NCBI GenBank assembly: GCA_034509755.1
Contig: CM067544.1
Span: 14,441,001 to 14,505,000, forward strand
Reading direction: 5' to 3'
Source of the DNA: Anisodus tanguticus
Lineage: Eukaryota; Streptophyta; Magnoliopsida; Solanales; Solanaceae
DNA length: 64,000 bases
The notes under the pieces are model-generated. The model worked only from the letters and a program-made list of their open reading frames with translations. It was not told the origin of the DNA and searched no databases. A program made the translations under genes and the position numbers. This document shows, one piece after another, positions 1 through 8,517 of this stretch. Every line of letters starts with the position of its first letter. Within the stretch, counting starts at the first letter, position 1.

Positions 1-270
1 CTCTTCCAAGATTTTGTGGTGTCTTTGAAATCCTAGTGGAAGCTAAATCACCACACCTGCATATTTCTTTTTGTGTGGCATACGTGTTAGACGACGAATT
101 ATGTGACATTTTAGTAATTAATGAACGACGCTTCTAATAATCTTCACTGGCGTAAATGTCGGTTATTTACTCTTTGGTAAAAAACCATGGGAATGAGGGT
201 ATTTATAATGAAAATATTATCGTTATTTGGACATTGGGTTTGAGAAAAGTTACAGTTGGAGTTATGTGCG
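1..270. other. AT-rich non-coding sequence
   Basis: No open frame with recognisable similarity and no transposon end was seen here. It leads directly into the 72-bp tandem array. Confidence 0.5.
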
Positions 271-552
271 AGTTCTAAACGTTTAGTTTATAATTCACCT
301 ATGAAAGATTAGTAGAATATGAAATGTGACACATGTGTTTCCAAGTTTTGAACGAGTAGTTTATAATTATCCTACAAAAGATTAGTAGAATATACAATGT
401 GACACATGTTTTGCAAGTTCTGAACGTTTAGTTTATAATTCACCTATAAAATATTAGTAGAATATACAACGTGATATATGTTTTGCGAGTTCTGAACGTT
501 TAGTTTATAATTCACCTATAAATATTAGTAGAATATACAATGTGACACATAT
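271..552. repeat. 72-bp tandem repeat, four copies
   Basis: Four head-to-tail units begin at 271, 344, 416 and 488, giving periods of 73, 72 and 72 bp. Each starts AGTTCTRAACG or a close variant, has a middle block TTAGTAGAATATACAA, and ends GTGACACATGTTTTGC or similar. Copies 3 and 4 are nearly identical; copies 1 and 2 have diverged. No coding potential was seen. Confidence 0.9.
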
Positions 553-1100
553 TTTTAAAAAAAACATTTTTAAAATAAGAATTGAACTAATTCTAAAATT
601 TTAAACTTATATTTTTGACTAAACAATATGTAGTCATCATGCAATTAGTGAAACAACATTATAATGATCTAAATGATGACACTAATTGAGTAATGTTAAT
701 AATATGCTAGAGAAAGTCTTTGGTTGTGATGATCATATGTAACAACTATAAATTTGTGACATAGTTATATGTAAACATCATCTATATATTTTTTTCATTG
801 ATATTGGTGTTTATATTAATATGACGTTTGATATTGATATTTTCATTGATATTGATTGTAATGATCATATATAAGAACTTTAAATTGGTGACATAATTAT
901 AATTTACTCATTTAATGTAACAACTTCAAACACGTTTAGTAGAAGATACAATTATGTCTAGTGTCTATGTGTGGCAGTTAACAATGCATAGTAATCTTTT
1001 TTTCCCCATTAATATTAGTGCTTATATTAATATAACGTTATATATTTGTTAATTACCCTTTTAAATGCCAACCAATATAATCTTCAAGAATTAATGCGTA
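553..1100. other. AT-rich non-coding sequence with a stray repeat unit
   Basis: No gene is visible. A degenerate unit of the array at 1101-1345 appears near 930-1010, with the shared block GTCTAGTGTCTATGTG, so the array once extended upstream. Confidence 0.5.
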
Positions 1101-1345
1101 TTTTCCCATTTTTCAACAACGCTTAGACGAAGATAAAATAAGGTCTAGTGTCTATGTGCGGAACTTTAAGTTATCAGTGCATTTTTTCCCATTTTCCAAC
1201 AACGCTTGGTAGAAGATAAAATAAGGTCTAGTGTCTATGTGCGGAACTTTAAGTTATCAATTCGTTTTCCCCATTTTCAAGCTTAGAAGAATATAAAATA
1301 AGGTCTAGTGTCTATGCGCGAGTTATCAGTGTGTTTTTCTCCATT
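1101..1345. repeat. 80-85-bp tandem repeat, three copies
   Basis: Three consecutive units share CCCATTTTCCAACAACGCTT, then AGATAAAATAAGGTCTAGTG, then TCTATGTGCGGAACTTTAAG and a TTATCA end. The third is shortened. The family differs from the 72-bp array at 271-552. Confidence 0.85.
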
Positions 1346-1435
1346 TTTCAATAACTTTTTCCTCCATTTTCCTCATGTTCATATTCAACCTCAAGCTAAA
1401 TCTAAAATGTTCATTTTGTACTTCAAACTCAAATA

Positions 1436-1495
1436 TGAAATTTTATGCAAAACCACCTTAAATCTTCTCCAAAATTCCTTAAATTTGAGATTTAG
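1436..1495. repeat. left part of a ~180-190-bp tandem repeat split by the solo LTR
   Basis: This segment (ACCTTAAATCTTCTCC, then AAATTTGAGATTTAG) matches 3965-4035 beyond the LTR. With the LTR and one TSD removed, the two matching points are about 180-190 bp apart. The LTR therefore landed inside a pre-existing tandem repeat. Confidence 0.7.
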
Positions 1496-2279
1496 TGTCA
1501 CACCCCAACCTTGGGGGGGGGGGGGGGCCAGTACCCGGCACCCTAAGATCCGAGCGTACCGATCCTGATACATGTGATATATATAATAACTCATGGACCG
1601 ACTAGGCCTCTGATATATACTCCATTGAATGGAAATATAACCACCTGCACTCATAAAGGCCCAAACTATATATATATATATATATATAACAAGGCCGACA
1701 AAGCCAACATAAGCACACTGACTCTACTGGGGAGGCCGACAAGGCTCCGCACGACTGTCACATACAACACACCTATCTACAAGCCTCTAAATAGTACTAT
1801 AACAATATATGGTCGGGATAGGGCCCCGCCCTACCAAACTATATACGTATGTACATCTGTCATACCTATCAGTTCACTAAACAGCTCCAGAGGAAATGAG
1901 TGTGACAACCTTCAGCTGGGTCGAGTCCTACTGTGAGGAAATCACCTGCATCTCTATCTGCACATGCGGCATGAAACGCAGTGTTTCTGGGAAAGGAAAT
2001 CGGTACGAAATAATGTACTGAGTATGTAAAGCATGAATAACAATATAAATCTGTGAACTATAAAGAAAGCATATAAGCTATGTGAAACGAATAGTTGTAA
2101 GAGAAAACATAAGCAACCTGGGGCCATACGGGGCTGACAATGAAACTCTGAAACTTAATACAACTTGTTTGGCTAGGATTTTATTGTATAATTGTCCCCA
2201 TCTTATAGTGCGAGGTATAACATGTCATTAATCTTAGGTGTATGTATGAATATGCACCCTAGTTCATGTGTGTGTTGCA

Positions 2280-2405
2280 GAACGCGCAATCCGATCCATC
2301 GTATGTATATGTTGCGGAGCGTGCAACCCGATCCTCTATATGTATATGTTACGGAATGTGCAACCCAATCCTCTATATGAATATGTTGCAGAACGTGAAA
2401 CTTGA
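2280..2405. repeat. 37-bp tandem repeat inside the solo LTR
   Basis: The core GTGCAACCCGATCC (with variants) recurs at about 2284, 2321, 2358 and 2395, each separated by TATATGTATATGTTGCGGA-like spacers. The same core is tandemly repeated with a 41-bp period at 55665-55888. Confidence 0.85.
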
Positions 2406-3526
2406 TCCTCTATATGAATGCTCATGATTGTATGCATGATATCATATGTTAACGAATAATATATCAACACCGAAGGGGGGCTCCGGGGTGTGGACAATAA
2501 ACTATGACAACCATGGCCTTTTGGATTCTTTTGGAACTTATAAATCTTTAAACTTTATCTTGATGCAACTCTTGGTCGACTCGACGATTCATTCTTAAAA
2601 ATGCTTCTTCCTGAAGACTTAGGATAAGTTCATATTTTTCAACAAGATACTTTTGGTAGATAATATAGTGGAACGCTCACGTTCCTTTTTGAAAATGATA
2701 ACTTTCTGGATTCATGCTTTTGAAAGAAAGAGATAGCCTTACATACCTGATTCTTGTTGCTACACTCGTTTTACAAGTCCTCGCTCCTCTCACGAATGAT
2801 CATCTATACCATATAATGAATTAATATCAATATCGAATCTAAATTCCATAAAAACATTGCTTAAGTATCTTATCGACATCCTTAAACACTTCGGGTTCTT
2901 AGACTTCTTTACAAGGGATGCTTATGTAATTCAATCCCACGGTTCAATCAAGAAAATACAATTTACATAGAAATTCATCTAGGTGTTCCTCAACAATTTT
3001 AGAATATATGAATCCTTAGGCTTTTCTTATACGAAAAATCTTATGTGATTCAATCTCACAATCCTTCAAACCGTACTTTCCTTAATCCACAACATACACA
3101 ATCAATTCCATTATCCCATTCAACTCATACTTAGAGTAAAACAACCCAACAATTCATATCACCAAAATTTTAAATTTTGCGATATTTTGATCATGAAAAC
3201 TTTTTCATAATTTCTTCCAACTCATCAATTAACCATAAACATAGATAGAAGAATGTCGAATTTACCTTAATACTTCATAACCTCTCCAAAACAGTTAGCA
3301 ATCTGATTTGCAGTGGGTTCCTCCGAATCCAACTTTGTATGGAGAAGGATATTACTATATTAATCACAGACTTTATCACGTTATCCTCGCGTAATAGGCT
3401 TCGATTTCAACTTAGGGATGTTGAAGTGTGCTAGAGAGAATTTAGGGAGAGAGCTAGGGTTTGGTATTAAGGGAAAATGGACTTCGAATTGAGAAAATCC
3501 AATATAAACCCGTAACTAATATGCAC

Positions 3527-3672
3527 CGCCGTACTTTGACGATACACTCGACGGACCGTCAAACTTTTGACGATCCGTCATTCTTACCGTCAAACTGCCA
3601 GGAAGGTTGACGCTCACCTTGGGCAATTTGACAGTCCATCAAAGTTTTTGACGGTCCATCAACTATACCGTA
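3527..3672. repeat. cluster of GACGGWCCGTCA-like palindromes in the LTR
   Basis: Short inverted motifs such as GACGGACCGTCA, GACGATCCGTCA and GACGGTCCATCA recur several times within 150 bp near the right end of the solo LTR. They could form small hairpins or be transcription-factor sites. Function is unknown. Confidence 0.6.
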
Positions 3673-3860
3673 AAACTGTCTAGATTCTTGTTTTCATCGA
3701 AACGTACTTTCTTTGATCCGTTTAACTCTCGGACACTCCGGTACTTCCATAACCAAGCTATAAATCTTCATTATTCTTCCGTAAGGTCGTACCTTTTTTT
3801 GGGACTTCGGTATCCATTAATGTCACGGCGGAACGCGAAACTACGGGGTGTAACATTTAG

Positions 3861-4145
3861 ACTCCTCACCAACAAACCCCTATTACACACACTTGAAATA
3901 AATCACTCATTCATAAAATTCATTTTTCAAGTTTGAAGCTCAAGCTTTAATAATGGCTATACTCAAGCTCAAATCCGAAATTTAATTCAAAATCACCTTA
4001 AATCTTCTCGAAGTTCTCTAAAATTTGAGATTTAAACTCATCAAGAGATCTCTAACAAAATTCAATAATACACACTTAAAATGAAATGCTCTTTCGAAAA
4101 CCCATTTTTTCAAGCTTTAAGCTCAAGCTCCAACAATGGCTGTCA
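3861..4145. repeat. diverged ~180-bp tandem repeat units
   Basis: Two successive units share CAAGCTTTAAGCTCAAGCT and AACAATGGCT, at about 3927-3957 and 4107-4141. They continue the repeat interrupted at 1495 by the solo LTR. No gene is visible. Confidence 0.65.
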
Positions 4146-4187
4146 ATGAAGCATATTTCAGATGTAGAAATAAAAACGTGGGAATGA

Positions 4188-4376
4188 ATTGAGAGAGAGA
4201 AATATAATTTTATATTTCTTTTTTATAAGGTAAAAGATATATTTTTAGATTTTTATTTTGGTTTATTTTATTATTTGAAAATGAAATTGAGAGAGGGAAA
4301 TATAATTTTTTATTTCTTTTTTATAAGCTAAAAGATATATTTTTAAATTTTTATTTTGGTTTATTTTATTATTTCT
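4188..4376. repeat. 96-bp tandem duplication
   Basis: Two nearly identical units begin ATTGAGAGAG at 4188 and 4285. Each continues through AAATATAATTTTWTATTTC to TTTATTTTGGTTTATTTTAT. The sequence is AT-rich and non-coding. Confidence 0.85.
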
Positions 4377-4917
4377 TACTTTGGATCACAATGTATTTTT
4401 TTAAAATTGGGGCTGGGTTGAAAGTTTGAAATAATTATAATTAATTTTTTAATTTTTTTTTAAAATCGTTGGACTAAAATATATTTTTTTTAAACTTGGG
4501 GGCTTATTTTGACGCTCCAATAACCTCTATAATCTTAATTAGCCTTAATAAAAAAAAATCCTGCCACCTAATAATTAGTAAGTTTTGCCCAAACTCCTAA
4601 AAAAAATAACTTGGGGTTATGTCAATAAACTTCCCCAATATAAGATATATAGGTATGGAACTAGGCGTCATTGTCCCTAATTTCAAACTTACATGTATTA
4701 AGTTTTAACTATCAAACTTAACTTTACATTGGATCTAATTTGGTTTAGTCCAAGCCTGAAGCTAGAATACTCCAGCATTTCAAACCTCCATGACCAAGTA
4801 ATGTTGTTTACCTTCTTTTAGCTTCCTTTATAATTTTCAAAAATTTGTTCCTAAGTTTTTAGTGGCTGAATATCAATTTCCTCTCTCATCAATTTCTACA
4901 GATTATTTCAGTTTAAA
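4377..4917. other. intergenic AT-rich sequence
   Basis: No gene or transposon terminus was recognised between the 96-bp duplication and the SINE. Confidence 0.4.
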
Positions 4918-5080
4918 GGGCACCCTAGTGTTTCGCTGCGCGTGATCCGGAGAAAGGCCGGACCACAATGGTCTATTGTAGGTAGCTTTACTTGCATTTC
5001 TGCCGAGACTGTTTCCACGGCTTGAACTCATGACCTCCTGGTCACATGACAACAACTTTACCCATTACTCCAAGGCTCCC
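4918..5080 (-). mobile_element. tRNA-derived SINE (Solanaceae TS/SolS-like)
   Basis: Read on the minus strand, this begins GAGCCTTGGAGTAA. It carries a Pol III-like promoter region with a B-box-like GGTCATGAGTTCAAGCC, then GTGGAAACAGTCTC and a GTGGTCCGGCCTTTCTCCGG tail block. It closely parallels the copy at 27383-27565, with a few substitutions and a shortened tail. No clear target duplication was found, so the outer ends are approximate. SINE identity follows from the tRNA-like head and the second dispersed copy. Confidence 0.8.
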
Positions 5081-5891
5081 CTTGAAGCAACTTTATCAGT
5101 TTGATTATCTAAATTATTTTTTAAACCTTGATAAAGAATATTCACTTCCATGAATCACCTTCTTTAGAAAACTTCCATGTGGTATCTAGATTTTCAGATA
5201 ATATCCCATTCAAGTTGTTAAAAGATATTCTTTTTCTTTAGATATCTTAGCATAATTGTTAAGTATTAATTTGATCACATAATGATAAACCGGTAAAAAG
5301 GAAGTAGTTTTCTCCCATGTAGTTGGGATTTGGGACACATGCAACAGATCAATTTGAGAAACAAAACCCGCAGACGACTATGATATCCATCTCACAATAA
5401 ATTTCACAATTTCATACACAAGAAGGAATTAGATCCATAAATAGAATATAGTGCAGAATGGACATTACACAAGAAGGGGCTAGATCCCTTGATGGACTGA
5501 AATACTGAATGGGCTTACCCATACCAGATCAGCCCATTTACAACTACTTGTTTGCACACACTCTTGGACATCTTTGGGCTAAATCCGTAGAAGTCCAAAT
5601 AATCACTAATCTTGGCCAGAATTAGCACCTCTACAAAAATTTGGCACTAATCTGTAGAAATTGGAATAACACAAAAAGCAGGCATAAATAGAGAAAATGA
5701 TTTAAGAAATTGGAAAACTTTGTCCATGTTTCCTAATCCTATTCCCCTTATCTGCTAATACTATATACAATTATATGTTCATTTACAAGACTCAATGACT
5801 AGAAGTATCTATACATCACAGCTTCAATCATGCAAAAAAAAAAATACTTGAGCTGTCATGCATGATACCTTAATTATAATTTCACTCTAAT
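5081..5891. other. 3' flank of DUF241 gene 1
   Basis: Non-coding sequence downstream of the minus-strand gene. A short direct repeat, ACACAAGAAGGRRYTAGATCC, occurs at about 5418 and 5467. No separate gene was recognised. Confidence 0.4.
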
Positions 5892-6842
5892 TTATCTACT
5901 GAGAGAAAGTATGTTGAGTAGAGACACCCTTGTCCGGATCAAAAGCTTGAATAACATCTCCAATCCATTTTCAAGATCCTCAATGCTACCCTCCAAATTC
6001 TCCAGATTTCTTTGAGCAAATTCAAAACTTTCCACTTCCTCTTCATGCCCAGAAACATGGTCCAGCAAGTTGTTCAATGCAGTGTCAACTTTCTCCAGAT
6101 CAGTCAGCTTTTCCCTCTGCCCTTCACTGCCTACAACCCCTTTATGTACAAGCTTTGAAACCAATGACCATTTGTTTGACTTTGGTTTCGAGGCTGGCAC
6201 AGAAAGAAACATTAGCAATGACTGAAAGGTAGAAATGGTTGTGAAGCTCGCATCTTCAAGAACCCTTATTATGGGAAAGAGCTGAGATTCTGTACTTGTG
6301 GCTGATGGTGTGTTATCTATCTGTTTAAGCATAGTAAGGGACTTCTCAAGTTCCTTTTGGGTGTTTTTTCTTGAAGAAATATAGGCACTAACACTGCCCT
6401 CAATCGTCAAAAAATCATCTCCTGCTTTGCTTCTTCGAAGCGCGGATTGGAGTTCTCTTATTCTTTCTTTCAAAGACATGACGGTATCCCTTGTGTTACT
6501 GCAGATATCTATGAATCTCACTGATCTTTCAAGCAATTCCTTCACAAATTTGTCATCTTGATGCTGAAGAAGTGCCCGTTGAGTCATTGGTTGCGCAAGG
6601 AGTTCCTCTATACACTCGTATAACTCTACAAGGCCTGACAAAGCATTTTGGTTTTTTTCTGCTGCTTTTGGAGATAAAGGAGAAGATGATTCCCAAGTTT
6701 TGATCTTGTTTAAAACTTGCTCAATCTTGATTGTGCTAGGATGTGATCTAGCTGGAAAACTAACACAACGGATACGATATGGACTATGAGAATGAGACCT
6801 AGGTGAAAGAGCAGCCATTGTTCGAATTGTTGAAAGGTTCAT
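5892..6842 (-). CDS. DUF241 (BPS1-like) family protein, gene 1
   Basis: A single-exon, uninterrupted 316-residue frame. It has the layout of plant DUF241 (PF03087) proteins. A basic N-terminal block VSFPARSHPS lies near residues 27-36, followed by a helix around VLNKIKTWES. Next come ELLERSVRFIDICSNTRD and RELQSALRR near 100-138. The family motif FLSVPASKPKSNKWSLVSKL lies near 210-230, and a C-terminal coiled-coil-like helix ends LLIRTRVSLLNILSLSR. There is no signal peptide. Molecular function is not established; related BPS1-type proteins are linked to plant development. The first ATG is at 6842. Met9 (ATG at 6818) matches where the paralogue at 39604-40410 begins, so either start is possible. 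A TATA box lies about 50 bp upstream of 6842. A copia element now sits 175 bp upstream. Confidence 0.9.
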   Translation of the reverse strand: MNLSTIRTMAALSPRSHSHSPYRIRCVSFPARSHPSTIKIEQVLNKIKTWESSSPLSPKAAEKNQNALSGLVELYECIEELLAQPMTQRALLQHQDDKFVKELLERSVRFIDICSNTRDTVMSLKERIRELQSALRRSKAGDDFLTIEGSVSAYISSRKNTQKELEKSLTMLKQIDNTPSATSTESQLFPIIRVLEDASFTTISTFQSLLMFLSVPASKPKSNKWSLVSKLVHKGVVGSEGQREKLTDLEKVDTALNNLLDHVSGHEEEVESFEFAQRNLENLEGSIEDLENGLEMLFKLLIRTRVSLLNILSLSR

Positions 6843-6889
6843 TTTTGTTTCTCAAATCAGGTTATGTTCATGAACATTTCTTAAGCTGA

Positions 6890-6900
6890 TATTTATATAT
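6890..6900 (-). promoter_or_regulatory. TATA box of DUF241 gene 1
   Basis: On the minus strand this reads ATATATAAAT. It ends about 48 bp upstream of the first ATG, implying a 5' leader of only about 20-30 nt. Similar spacing is seen at the paralogue (40479-40487). Confidence 0.6.
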
Positions 6901-7021
6901 GCAAAAAAAACACGGAAGCATACAAAAGTTAGGAGAAATTAAATAAATAGTTAATTTGGAATAATGTGATGTACATGTGAAGCCAGTGTGGGATTTTTAG
7001 TTTCTTTGTAATGGTTCTATC

Positions 7022-7251
7022 CATTAGAATATTATGTAAATCATATTATTATTATGTATTGATTTAATCATTTTATATTTGGTAGGTAGTGAAATGTTAA
7101 TTAGGAATATTATGTTAATTAGGTAGACGATTATTAGGGATTGATTAGGAAGATTAGTCATGATTTACTCTTCCTAATTAAATGTATATGGTGCGTATAT
7201 TGTTCCCTTTAAGGATGAATACATTGAGGAAAATACTTTCAAAGTCTTATA
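7022..7251 (+). repeat. 5' LTR of Copia-1
   Basis: A 230-bp LTR, beginning CATTAGAATATTATG (TG changed to CA) and ending AAAGTCTTATA directly before the primer-binding site. It has about 50 bp (around TTAGGTAGACGATTATTAGG) that the 3' LTR lacks. Confidence 0.85.
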
Positions 7252-7264
7252 TGGTATCAAGAGC
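7252..7264 (+). other. primer-binding site of Copia-1
   Basis: TGGTATCAAGAGC lies immediately after the 5' LTR. It matches the initiator tRNA-Met complement TGGTATCAGAGC apart from one inserted A. Confidence 0.8.
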
Positions 7265-7400
7265 TTAAGGAAAGATCCAAAATAATTTTATTTTCTTCCA
7301 AATTTTCGGTCCTCTTCCTCCCTAGAACTCTAGTTGGCCGAAACTTTCTTCATTTTTTTTCTCTTACTCCATTATTGATTATCCTTCATCACAATCAATT

Positions 7401-8517
7401 ATGTCTGAAACCAAATCATCATTTCACCATGCCCTTGCTGTCTCAAACATCAAAACACATGTTTCCATCAAACTACCGTTCATTATGCGACTTGGGCGGA
7501 ATTATTCAAAATATGTTGTCGTGCTCACAAAGTTCTTCATCGTATAATTCCTCCAAAAAATGGCAAAGGGAAAGACGTAACAAACGATGCAGACAAGGAA
7601 TTGTGGGATACACTTGATGCCATAGTCCTTGATTGGATTTATGCAACAATCTCCACTGACTTGTTGCATACGATAATGGAACCGGATTCAACAGCCATGA
7701 CGGCTTGGGAACACTTGCGAGATATTTTTCAAGATAACCAAAACTCTCGCGATGTTACATTGGAACAGGAGTTCTCAACTATTGACATGACGGATTTTCC
7801 TAATGTTTCTACATATTGTCAACGACTCAAAGTGTTGGTCGATCAATTAAGAAACGTTGGTTCACCGGTTACTAATAACCGGTTAGTCTTGCAATTTGTC
7901 GCCGGTCTCACCGATGCGTATAGCGGCGTGGGAACTCTAATCCGTCAAAGTAATCCTCTACCACAATTTTATCAAGCAAGGTATATGCTTGTGCTTGAAG
8001 AGTCGGACTTGGTGAAAAAGGCCTCAACTACTTCAAATTCCGCCATGATTGCCACTCCTTCAAATGATGGTAATGTTTTTGACCCTTCTCAACAAAATAA
8101 GGGACAAAAAGAATGTAATAACAATAAAAATAAGGGTGAAAATCGCAAAAATCACAAAGGTGGAGGCCACCGAAATTCCGGTGGTGGCGGTAATGGCGGC
8201 AACACCAACTCCGGTGGTGGACAGTGGCAGCCGCACGTCGGCAGGGGTGGTGGACAGTGGCAGCAGCACGTCGGCAGAGGTGGTGGACAGTGGGAGTGGC
8301 CTTGGGCTATACCACCCAGCCCAGCCCCAACAAGCAATTGGGCCGGCGACCACTTCTGAGGCCCACCGGCCCCCTCAAGAAACGGCCCATATTATCTTCA
8401 TAATTGGCAGCAACAGCAATAGACCTAGCAGGCCCAGTTCGCTGGGTCTGTTAACACAGGCAGTGGCAGTGGCCTCAGACGGCCCATTCAACAGGGGGCC
8501 ACCCCATGGAAATTGAG
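7401..8517 (+). pseudogene. gag: Copia-1 gag (capsid-like) region, frameshifted
   Basis: The likely start is ATG at 7401 (MSETKSSFHHALAVSNIK), parallel to the gag start in Copia-5. The frame breaks near 7465. Similarity resumes as YATWAELFKICCRAHKV, and an open frame covers 7601-8359 with WDTLDAIVLDWIYATIST and PNVSTYCQRLKVLVDQLRN, typical of copia gag (UBN2-like). The tail is Gly/Gln/Trp-rich and contains three copies of a 36-bp repeat (8213-8293) instead of a zinc knuckle. It would form the particle and bind RNA if intact. At 8359 the gag frame ends in a stop; the following frame starts at 8506. Confidence 0.85.
8213..8293 (+). repeat. 36-bp tandem repeat in the gag tail
   Basis: GGTGGTGGACAGTGGCAG followed by a CACGTCGGCAG block occurs two and a half times. 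It encodes GGGQWQPHVGR-type repeats in the presumed RNA-binding tail. Confidence 0.8.

Larger units (their letters stand above)
1496..3855. mobile_element. solo LTR of a Ty3/gypsy-type retrotransposon
   Basis: A 2.36-kb block starts TGTCACACCCC and ends GGGGTGTAACA, a terminal inverted pair typical of long LTRs of plant gypsy elements. It is bounded by a perfect 5-bp target duplication, TTTAG, at 1491-1495 and 3856-3860. There is no PBS, polypurine tract or gag-pol sequence inside, so it looks like the product of LTR-LTR recombination. It contains a run of 15 G at 1513-1527, a (TA)n tract near 1666-1688, a 37-bp tandem repeat at 2280-2405 and a cluster of short palindromes at 3527-3670. LTR polarity cannot be set from sequence alone. 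Family assignment rests on the end sequences and length. Confidence 0.85.

Noticed and set aside
1513..1527. Run of 15 G as a possible quadruplex
   Set aside because: A single homopolymer in a decayed LTR could be sequencing length error; not enough to claim function.
1391..1936. Open frames at the start of the solo LTR
   Set aside because: They cross the LTR boundary and the (TA)n tract, have no homology, and look like chance frames.
8049..8516. Overlapping frames within Copia-1 gag
   Set aside because: Low-complexity shadows of the Gly-rich gag tail in other frames.
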